From assembly GCA_023252095.1 (NCBI GenBank), contig JAHEXN010000105.1, positions 1 to 10,051 on the forward strand: a stretch of 10,051 nt of DNA, in the 5' to 3' direction. Source of the DNA: Actinomycetes bacterium. Lineage in GTDB: Bacteria; Actinomycetota; Actinomycetes; Propionibacteriales; Nocardioidaceae. Both the position numbers and the translations under genes were made by a program. This document shows positions 1 to 4,799 of this stretch, in pieces. Under the pieces are notes generated by a model that searched no databases, was not told where the DNA came from, and saw nothing but the letters and a program-made list of their open reading frames with translations. Position 1 is the first letter of the stretch, and each line of letters opens with the position of its first letter.

Positions 1-104
1 ATCTCGAACTTGCCGCGGACCTTGCTCATCAGGTGACGGACCGAGAAGCCGATCTCGGTGTGGGTGGGGTCGAGGTTCCAGGTACCGGGGGTGACGATGG
101 TCAT
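1..104 (-). CDS. YceI family protein, N-terminal part (cut by window edge)
   Basis: Reading leftwards from ATG at 104, the first 34 codons give a protein starting MTIVTPGTWNLDPTHTE and continuing with IGFSVRHLMSKVRGKFE before the window ends. The W-x-(L/I)-D-P-x-H-(S/T)-x-(I/V)-x-F-x-(V/I)-(R/K)-H pattern is the typical start of the YceI lipocalin-like fold, which binds polyisoprenoid/amphiphilic lipids; the form without a signal peptide is common in actinobacteria. A good ribosome binding site (AGGAG, about 6 nt before ATG) supports this start. It is transcribed away from the MarR-family gene at 204, and the shared intergenic region holds two inverted repeats that could be operators. The family call is firm from the N-terminus alone; the physiological substrate cannot be told. 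Confidence 0.85.
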   Translation of the reverse strand, partial: MTIVTPGTWNLDPTHTEIGFSVRHLMSKVRGKFE

Positions 105-127
105 GAGTGCTCCTGCGTGGTCTGTGG

Positions 128-139
128 TTGAGTGTTCAA
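128..139. promoter_or_regulatory. Putative MarR operator 1 (TTGA-N4-TCAA)
   Basis: TTGAGTGTTCAA is a perfect inverted repeat TTGA/TCAA with a 4-nt centre, extended by a further G-C pair at 127 and 140. It lies 24 bp upstream of the yceI-like start. The same TTGA-N4-TCAA layout recurs at 162-173, with centres 34 bp apart. MarR proteins bind short palindromes in divergent promoters, so this is a likely site for the adjacent regulator. This is inferred from symmetry and position. Confidence 0.5.
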
Positions 140-151
140 CAAGAGGGACGC

Positions 152-173
152 TATCATGTAATTGATACTTCAA
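152..173. promoter_or_regulatory. Putative MarR operator 2 with overlapping AT-rich palindrome
   Basis: TTGATACTTCAA at 162-173 repeats the TTGA-N4-TCAA pattern of operator 1. It overlaps a second perfect inverted repeat, TATCA-N6-TGATA, at 152-167. A possible marR promoter is TTCAAC (169-174, weak -35), 16 bp, then TAGGAT (191-196, -10). This would start transcription near 203-204, at or next to the ATG at 204. A repressor bound at 162-173 would cover that -35, which fits autorepression. Promoter strength and start are guesses. Confidence 0.45.
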
Positions 174-203
174 CAACCCTCGATCTCCCCTAGGATGCCC
201 TAC

Positions 204-689
204 ATGGACACGACCACCGAGACGCCGTGGCTCACCGAGTCCCAGCAGCACGTCTGGCGGTCGTACCTGGGCGCCACGACGCTGCTCATGGACCGCCTCG
301 ATCGCGACCTGCGCACCGCGCACGACCTCTCGATGCCCGAGTACGAGATCCTCGTCCGCCTCTCGGAGTCGCCCGACCGCTCGATCCGCATGGCCACGCT
401 GGCGGCGCAGGTGTCGCACTCGCGCAGCCGGGTCACGCACACGATCTCGCGGCTCGAGCGCAAGGGCATCGTCCAGCGCACGCAGGCCGTCGGCGACGGG
501 CGCGGCGTGTCGGCCGTGCTGACCGACCACGGGTTCTCGGTGCTCGAGCAGGCGGCCCACACCCACGTGCGCGGCGTCCACGCCCACCTCGTCGAGCACG
601 CCTCCCCCGAGGAGTTCGCCGTGCTCGGCCGCGTCATGCAGCGCGTCGTCGATCAGCTCGACGACGCCGGCTCCTGCCCCGCCCCCTGA
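204..689 (+). CDS. MarR family winged helix-turn-helix transcriptional regulator
   Basis: The gene encodes a 161-residue dimeric DNA-binding regulator of MarR type (usual length 140-170). The N-terminal helices (about 8-40) would form the dimer interface. The winged helix spans about 43-105: recognition-helix segment SHSRSRVTHTISRLE at 71-85, then the wing with the family D-G-R-G motif at 98-101 (D-x-R signature). A long C-terminal helix (about 135-155) closes the dimer. I prefer ATG 204: it has AGGA 8 nt upstream, or is the start of a leaderless mRNA from the TAGGAT -10. ATG 195 and TTG 162 are in-frame alternatives, but TTG 162 lies within an operator-like repeat. It is divergent from the YceI-type gene and probably represses that gene and itself. 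No cysteine sits where OhrR-type peroxide sensors have theirs, and the only Cys is near the C-terminus, so a small-ligand sensor is more likely than a redox one. Confidence 0.9.
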   Translation: MDTTTETPWLTESQQHVWRSYLGATTLLMDRLDRDLRTAHDLSMPEYEILVRLSESPDRSIRMATLAAQVSHSRSRVTHTISRLERKGIVQRTQAVGDGRGVSAVLTDHGFSVLEQAAHTHVRGVHAHLVEHASPEEFAVLGRVMQRVVDQLDDAGSCPAP

Positions 690-725
690 CCCACCGCCGC
701 CCTGGGTGACCACGTCCCCCAGATT

Positions 726-775
726 TGGTGGCCAATGGTTGTTTTGCCAGCGCCGGAATGACCCATTCGTCGCCA
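726..775. repeat. Degenerate palindromic repeat, copy A (left of the DUF559 gene)
   Basis: Left arm TGGTGGCCAATGG (from 726) and right arm GACCCATTCGTCGCCA (760-775) form an imperfect hairpin. Both arms and the flanks (CCAGATT before, CTTCT after) align in the same orientation to the better preserved copy B at 3002-3051. It lies between the marR stop and the DUF559 start. It could act as a marR terminator, but it has no T-tract, and the second copy suggests a dispersed repeat. The remainder of 690-857 shows no gene, only two ATCCACAG direct repeats (783-790, 800-807). Confidence 0.6.
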
Positions 776-782
776 CTTCTCG

Positions 783-807
783 ATCCACAGGGTCATGCCA
801 TCCACAG
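783..807 (+). repeat. Two direct ATCCACAG repeats, DnaA-box-like
   Basis: The octamer ATCCACAG occurs at 783-790 and 800-807, 17 bp apart and in the same orientation. With its preceding two bases, the second copy (CCATCCACA) fits the relaxed actinobacterial DnaA box (T/C)(T/C)(G/A/C)TCCACA; the first (CGATCCACA) has one mismatch. They lie 50-75 bp upstream of the likely start of the DUF559 gene. Function is unknown; they may be chance or may belong to the repeat-flanked unit. Confidence 0.3.
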
Positions 808-1033
808 TTGCGTCGGGCCCCAACCCACGACGCCCTCGTCGGGGGCACCGTCGGCGAATGCGACCCATACCCGATGCGCTCCATGGCCGGCCGTTCACGC
901 GATCCGAAGCCCACGCTCTCGACGTCAGCGACACCGCACTGCGCGGCCGACGTTTCGTCCGCCTCTTCACCGGCATCTACCGGACAGCAGAGACCGAGCC
1001 GACCCTCGACCTGCTCCTGCGGGCCGCCCAGCT

Positions 1034-1058
1034 GGGACTGCTGCACCGATAGGTGACA
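1034..1058 (+). repeat. IS3 element terminal inverted repeat, left (orfB side)
   Basis: The 25 nt starting GGGACTGCTGCACC are the exact reverse complement of 2275-2299. Homology stops on both sides: the outer flanks (CAGCT versus CGAGC, right side reverse-complemented) and the inner flanks (GTTGG versus TCTGA) differ. The repeat places a TAG stop (1050-1052) in the frame of the interrupted DUF559 gene. Confidence 0.95.
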
Positions 1059-1065
1059 GTTGGGG

Positions 1066-1926
1066 TTAGGCCGCCAGGGCGACGGTCTGGTTCATGATGG
1101 TTTCCCATTCGATGGGCGTCAATCGGCCGAGGACGTCTTGCCTTCGGCGGCGGTGGTAGGTCCGTTCGATCCAGGTCACGATCGCGATCCGCAGCTCTTC
1201 GCGGGTGTCCCAGCGGCGGGTGTTGAGGACGTTCTTCTGGAGCAGGGCGAAGAACGATTCCATCGCTGCGTTGTCGCCTGCAGCGCCGACCCTCCCCATC
1301 GATCCGACCAGGCCGTGACGCTCGATCGCGGCGATGAATTTGCGGCTGCGGAACTGGCTGCCCCGGTCGGAGTGGACGATGCAGCCGGCGACGTCACCAC
1401 GCCTGGCGACGGCGTTGTCGAGCGCCCGGACGGCGAGCTCGGAGGTCATGCGGTCGCTGATGGAGTAGCCGACGATCCGGTTCGACCAGGTGTCCTTGAT
1501 CGCGCAGAGATAGACCTTCCCCTCGACCGTTGGGTGCTCGGAGATGTCAGTCAGCCAGATCTGGTTCGCCCGCCCAGCCAGGAAGACCCGGTTCAGCCGG
1601 TCGTCATGAACGGGCGGGCCGGCCTTCTTCCCATTGCGGCCACGCTTCTTGCCGAAGCTCGACCACCACCTGTTCTCGGAGCAGATCTTCCAGACCGTCC
1701 GCTCACTGACGTCGAACCCGGCAGCACGAACCTCGTCGACCAGGAACCGATATCCGTACTGGGGGTCCTCGTCATGAGCGGCGAGGATTGCGTTGGCCAG
1801 GTGGGCGTTGTCCCACTCGGAGTCGGTGACCGGGTCGGTGAGCCAGCGGTAGTACTGCTGACGCACCAGACCCAGCACCCGGCAGCTGACCGTGACGGGG
1901 ATGTCGTCGTCGGCCAGCTTTCTCAC
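1066..1926 (-). CDS. IS3 family transposase OrfB (DDE integrase catalytic domain)
   Basis: OrfB carries the catalytic part of the IS3 transposase. It is normally made as an OrfAB fusion by -1 slippage at 1941-1947, giving about 388 residues from ATG 2231. The helical region around KLADDDIPVTVSCRVLGLVRQ is the usual helix-turn-helix_21-like start. The retroviral-integrase-type fold follows: first Asp in WLTDISEHP, second Asp in IVHSDRGSQF, and Glu in NAAMESFF. Exactly 35 residues separate the last two, the DD(35)E spacing of the family. The end RRRRQDVLGRLTPIEWE is typical. A GTG at 1926-1924 overlaps the orfA stop by 4 nt (GTGA), so independent, coupled initiation of OrfB is also possible; that start is used here. 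No frameshift or stop damages it. Confidence 0.93.
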   Translation of the reverse strand: MRKLADDDIPVTVSCRVLGLVRQQYYRWLTDPVTDSEWDNAHLANAILAAHDEDPQYGYRFLVDEVRAAGFDVSERTVWKICSENRWWSSFGKKRGRNGKKAGPPVHDDRLNRVFLAGRANQIWLTDISEHPTVEGKVYLCAIKDTWSNRIVGYSISDRMTSELAVRALDNAVARRGDVAGCIVHSDRGSQFRSRKFIAAIERHGLVGSMGRVGAAGDNAAMESFFALLQKNVLNTRRWDTREELRIAIVTWIERTYHRRRRQDVLGRLTPIEWETIMNQTVALAA

Positions 1927-2231
1927 GAGTGGGAAGAGCCTTTTCCCGGCAGGTTCGCCTGCGACAGATAGGCGGTCGCGCGGCGCAGGACTTCGTTCTC
2001 CTGCTCGAGCAGCCGGATCCGCTTCTTGGCTTCTCGCAGCTCGGCGTTGTCGGCTGCGGTGGTGCCGGGCTTGAGACCGTCCTCGACATCGGCGGCCTTC
2101 ATCCAGTTCGCCAGGCACGTCTCGCTGATCCCGAAGTCGGCGGCGATGTCAGCCAGGCGAGTCCCGGATTCACGGCCACGAGCGACCCGGACGACGTCCT
2201 CACGGAACTCACGGGGATAGGGCTTGGGCAT
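1923..2231 (-). CDS. IS3 family transposase OrfA (helix-turn-helix and leucine zipper)
   Basis: OrfA has 102 residues starting MPKPYPREFREDVVRVAR. A helix-turn-helix of Tnp_1/IS3 type spans roughly 20-45 (TRLADIAADFGISETCLANWM) and would bind the terminal repeats. A coiled-coil segment at about 65-88 (AELREAKKRIRLLEQENEVLRR) would serve multimerisation. ATG 2231 is chosen because GGAAGGA sits 8 nt upstream. ATG 2240 is in frame, but its ribosome site would abut it. The last codons pass through the slippery heptamer before the TGA at 1925-1923. OrfA alone usually acts as a regulator or inhibitor of transposition, and the fusion with OrfB is the transposase. Confidence 0.93.
   Translation of the reverse strand: MPKPYPREFREDVVRVARGRESGTRLADIAADFGISETCLANWMKAADVEDGLKPGTTAADNAELREAKKRIRLLEQENEVLRRATAYLSQANLPGKGSSHS
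1941..1947 (-). other. Programmed -1 frameshift site G GGA AAA
   Basis: On the minus strand the orfA codons CCG GGA AAA GGC contain G-GGA-AAA, an X-XXY-YYZ slippery heptamer. Slipping back one base gives GGG AAA AGG CTC, which is exactly the orfB frame. It lies 15 bases before the orfA stop, as expected for IS3 elements. I did not identify a clear downstream stimulatory hairpin. Confidence 0.85.
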
Positions 2232-2274
2232 GGTGCACATCCTTCCAGCGGTGCCTTCGGCACCACAGATCAGA

Positions 2275-2299
2275 TGTCACCTATCGGTGCAGCAGTCCC
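2275..2299 (-). repeat. IS3 element terminal inverted repeat, right (orfA side)
   Basis: This is the perfect reverse complement of 1034-1058, ending CAGCAGTCCC next to the GCT target duplicate at 2300-2302. The ATG at 2274-2276 straddles its inner edge and is in frame with the 3' part of the DUF559 gene. No ribosome binding site is visible before it. Confidence 0.95.
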
Positions 2300-3001
2300 G
2301 CTCGTGCTCCCGTGTGGAGTCGCTGTCAGTCACGTCACCAACCTTCGCCTCCGCGGTCTCCACGTCGGCTCCGCGACACCACTTCACTTCGCGACCAACC
2401 GATCGGTCCGCCGGGTCGAGCCAGGTCTGGTGCTCCACCGCTACCGCCGCGAGCTGGAGCTCGAGGTCAAGCACGGGTTCGTGCTGCTTCCGCCAGCGCG
2501 CACCTTCGTCGACCTCGGCACCCAGCTCGACGACCGTCGACTGCTCCGGGCCGGTGACTGGATGGTCGGCACGGGCCTCATCGACCTGGACGAGCTGCGC
2601 GGCTACTGCCTCGAATCACATCTCGACGGTGTTCGGCGAGCGCGCCGAGTCGCCGCGCTCGTCCGAGAACGGGTCGCGTCACCGCGAGAGTCAGACCTGC
2701 GTTGGTCGATGCACCGTGCCGGCCTGCCCGAGCCGGAGGTCAACGCCGACATTCATGACGACCACGGGCGGTGGTTGGCTCGGGGCGACCTCGTCTTCCG
2801 TCGCCAGAAGGTCCTGATCGAGTACGACGGATGGCAGCACGAGCGCGATGCCCGTAAGCGGCAGTGGGACCACCTGCGGCGCGAGCAGCTCGAGGCCGCC
2901 GGGTGGCGAGTCATCGTCGTCACGAGTGTCGACCTGGACAAGCCCCACCTCGTCATCGCCCGCATCCGCACCGTGCTCGCGGCCCGTTCCTGACCCCGAG
3001 A

Positions 3002-3051
3002 TGGTGGCGAATGGGTCAACCCGCACTCGTGAAACGACCCATTCGTCACCA
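3002..3051. repeat. Palindromic repeat, copy B; possible bidirectional terminator
   Basis: Arms TGGTGGCGAATGGGTC (3002-3017) and GACCCATTCGTCACCA (3036-3051) pair over 16 bp with a single G-T wobble, around an 18-nt loop. It lies in the 74-bp gap between the convergent DUF559 gene (stop 2993) and ettA (stop 3068), so it could terminate both. It has no T-run in either direction. Copy A at 726-775 is a related, decayed version in the same orientation, so before the IS insertion the two copies bracketed the DUF559 gene about 1 kb apart. Confidence 0.75.
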
Positions 3052-3067
3052 ATTCTGGTGAAGGCGG

Positions 3068-4750
3068 TCAGTCGCGGGTCAGGCGGCGGTGCGTGACGCG
3101 GTGGGGGCGGGCGGCCTCGGCGCCGAGACGCTCGATCTTGTTCTCCTCGTAGGAGGCGAAGTTGCCCTCGAACCAGAACCAGTTGGCCGGGTTCTCGTCG
3201 GTGCCCTCCCACGCCAGGATGTGCGTCGCGATGCGGTCGAGGAACCAGCGATCGTGCGACGTGACCACGGCGCAGCCCGGGAAGTCGAGCAGCGCGTCCT
3301 CGAGGGCCGACAGCGTCTCGACGTCCAGGTCGTTGGTGGGCTCGTCGAGCAGCAACATGTTGCCGCCCTGCTTGAGCGTCAGCGCGAGGTTGAGACGATT
3401 GCGCTCACCGCCCGACAACACGCCGGCCTTCTTCTGCTGGTCGGGGCCCTTGAAGCCGAACGACGCGACGTACGCGCGGCTGTTCATCTCGAAGTTCGCG
3501 ACCTTGATGAAGTCCAGGCCCTCGGACACGACCTCCCACACGTTCTTCTGCGGGTCGATGTTGGCGCGGGTCTGGTCGGCGTAGCTGATCTTGACCGTCT
3601 GACCCACGGTGAGCTGGCCCGAGTCGGGCTCCTCGCCACCGGTGATCATGCGGAACAGCGTGGTCTTGCCGACGCCGTTGGGGCCGACGACGCCGACGAT
3701 GCCGGCGCGCGGGAGCGTGAAGCTGATGTCGTCCCACAGCACGCGACCGTCGAAGGACTTGGTCAGGTCCTTCGCGTCGAGCACGACGTCACCCAGGCGC
3801 GGACCGGCCGGGATGTTGATGTCGGAGGTGTCGATCTTGCGGGCCTTCTCGGCCTCCGCGGCGAGCTCCTCGTACCGGGCGAGACGCGCCTTGCTCTTGG
3901 CCTGACGCCCCTTGGCGTTCGACCGGACCCACTCCAGCTCCTTCTCGAGCATCTTGGAGCGCTTGGCGTCCTTCTGGCCCTCGATCTTGAGACGGTCCTT
4001 CTTGGTCTCGAGGTACGTCGAGTAGTTGCCCTCGTAGCCGTGGATCTGACCGCGGTCGACCTCGGCGATCCACTCGGCGACGTTGTCGAGGAAGTACCGG
4101 TCGTGGGTCACGGCCAGGACGGCGCCGGGGTACGACTTCAGGTGACCCTCGAGCCACTGCACCGACTCGGCGTCCAGGTGGTTGGTGGGCTCGTCGAGCA
4201 GGAGGAGGTCGGGCTGCTGCAGCAGGAGCTTGCACAGCGCGACGCGGCGACGCTCACCACCGGAGAGGTTGTCGACCAGCACGTCCGGCGGCGGGCAGCG
4301 CAGGGCGTCCATCGCCTGGTCGAGCTTGGAGTCGATGTCCCACGCGCCGACGGCGTCGAGGTAGTTCTGCAGCTCACCGGTCTCGGTGCCGAGCGCGTCG
4401 TAGTCGGCGTCGGGCTCGGCCATCTCGGCGTACGCGGCCTCGAGGCGCGCCATCTTGGCCTTGATCTCGGCCACGGCCTCCTCGACGTTCTCGAGCACCG
4501 TGGTGCCCTCGGTCAGCGGAGGCTCCTGCTGGAGCATGCCTACGGTGGCGTCGGGATCGCGCACAAGATCGCCGTTGTTGGGGTGGTCGAGCCCGGCCAT
4601 CAGCTTGAGCAGCGACGACTTGCCCATGCCGTTGGGGCCCACGACACCGATCTTCGCCCCGTGCAGGAACGAGAGCGACACGTTGTCGAGGACGACCTTG
4701 TCGCCGTGGGCCTTGCGGACATTGCGGAGAGAGATGACGTAGTCAGCCAT
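3068..4750 (-). CDS. ettA: Energy-dependent translational throttle protein EttA (ABC-F ATPase)
   Basis: The 560-residue soluble protein has two ABC ATPase domains and no membrane segment, close to the 555 residues of E. coli EttA. Domain 1: Walker A GPNGMGKS (38-45), signature LSGGE (162-166), Walker B and D-loop LLLLDEPTNHLD (182-193), switch His in THD (215-217). Domain 2: GPNGVGKT (356-363), LSGGE (445-449), LLLDEPTNDLD (466-476), SHD (498-500). An insertion at about 92-136 matches the arm that contacts L1 and distinguishes EttA from other ABC-F types. The charged linker at about 245-305 is the tRNA-interaction segment. EttA binds the ribosomal E site and gates the first peptide bond according to the ADP/ATP ratio. 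The start is supported by GGAGG 4 nt before ATG. It follows the membrane GTPase gene by 49 nt on the same strand, so co-transcription is likely. Confidence 0.95.
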   Translation of the reverse strand: MADYVISLRNVRKAHGDKVVLDNVSLSFLHGAKIGVVGPNGMGKSSLLKLMAGLDHPNNGDLVRDPDATVGMLQQEPPLTEGTTVLENVEEAVAEIKAKMARLEAAYAEMAEPDADYDALGTETGELQNYLDAVGAWDIDSKLDQAMDALRCPPPDVLVDNLSGGERRRVALCKLLLQQPDLLLLDEPTNHLDAESVQWLEGHLKSYPGAVLAVTHDRYFLDNVAEWIAEVDRGQIHGYEGNYSTYLETKKDRLKIEGQKDAKRSKMLEKELEWVRSNAKGRQAKSKARLARYEELAAEAEKARKIDTSDINIPAGPRLGDVVLDAKDLTKSFDGRVLWDDISFTLPRAGIVGVVGPNGVGKTTLFRMITGGEEPDSGQLTVGQTVKISYADQTRANIDPQKNVWEVVSEGLDFIKVANFEMNSRAYVASFGFKGPDQQKKAGVLSGGERNRLNLALTLKQGGNMLLLDEPTNDLDVETLSALEDALLDFPGCAVVTSHDRWFLDRIATHILAWEGTDENPANWFWFEGNFASYEENKIERLGAEAARPHRVTHRRLTRD

Positions 4751-4799
4751 GGTGCCTCCAGCCTAGCGAGGGACCCCGGCCCGCAGGTCGGCCGGAGGG

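Larger units (their letters stand above)
1034..2299 (-). mobile_element. Complete IS3-family insertion sequence (1266 bp)
   Basis: The boundaries are set by three agreeing signals. The ends are perfect 25-bp inverted repeats (1034-1058 and 2275-2299, outer ends GGGACTG). The flanks carry a 3-bp direct repeat GCT (1031-1033 and 2300-2302). Excision with one GCT restores the reading frame of the host gene. Inside are overlapping orfA and orfB with a canonical -1 slippery site, both read right to left, opposite to the disrupted gene. IS3 elements transpose by copy-out/paste-in through a circle intermediate and usually leave 3-4 bp duplications, which fits. The identical ends, undamaged target repeat and intact frames indicate a recent and possibly still active insertion. 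The ends do not start with the 5'-TG frequent in the family, but the frame reconstruction leaves little doubt. Confidence 0.95.
858..2993 (+). pseudogene. DUF559/VSR-like nuclease-fold protein with AbiEi-like N-terminus, interrupted by IS3 element
   Basis: The 5' piece is 858-1033 and the 3' piece is 2303-2993. Deleting the IS (1034-2299) and one GCT duplicate joins them in frame as a 288-residue protein. Residues 1-45 (RPFTRSEAHAL...FVRLFTGIYRT) resemble the winged-helix N-terminus of AbiEi-type proteins. Residues 68-72 (SHVTN) begin the usual middle part. Residues 185-270 are the DUF559 domain, related to VSR-type PD-(D/E)xK nucleases: E188, D221 in GDLVFRR, E232-x-D234-G, H238, then REQLEAAGWRVIVVT. 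As it stands, the 5' piece runs into the IS end and stops at a TAG at 1050-1052, giving 64 residues without the nuclease domain. The nuclease domain remains intact downstream and could start at ATG 2274 inside the IS end. No partner toxin or methyltransferase gene is adjacent, so a toxin-antitoxin or restriction role is not supported. The start at 858 is uncertain (ATG 795 is in frame). Confidence 0.85.

Noticed and set aside
653..976. Minus-strand frame containing GHSGAGKTTIGHQ, which looks like a Walker A motif
   Set aside because: The apparent P-loop is produced by translating hairpin repeat A. The surrounding sequence is arginine-rich shadow, no other ATPase motif is present, and it lies over the DUF559 gene start.
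1060..1971. Plus-strand open frame of 303 codons across the transposase
   Set aside because: It is the antisense of orfB, which has a complete DD(35)E domain; the plus-strand product has no recognisable features.
1039..2294. Shorter IS boundaries beginning with the family-typical TG
   Set aside because: Trimming the ends to TG would leave part of the perfect inverted repeat outside the element, give no target duplication, and fail to restore the host reading frame.
2753..3052. Minus-strand frame starting in hairpin repeat B
   Set aside because: It overlaps the 3' end of the DUF559 gene antisense and has no domain features. The similar starts of this frame and the one at 653-976 reflect only the shared repeat.
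720..3055. CRISPR-like or toxin-antitoxin interpretation of the repeats and AbiEi-like gene
   Set aside because: There are only two repeat copies, imperfect and unevenly spaced, with no spacers or cas genes. No AbiEii-type nucleotidyltransferase gene accompanies the AbiEi-like N-terminus.
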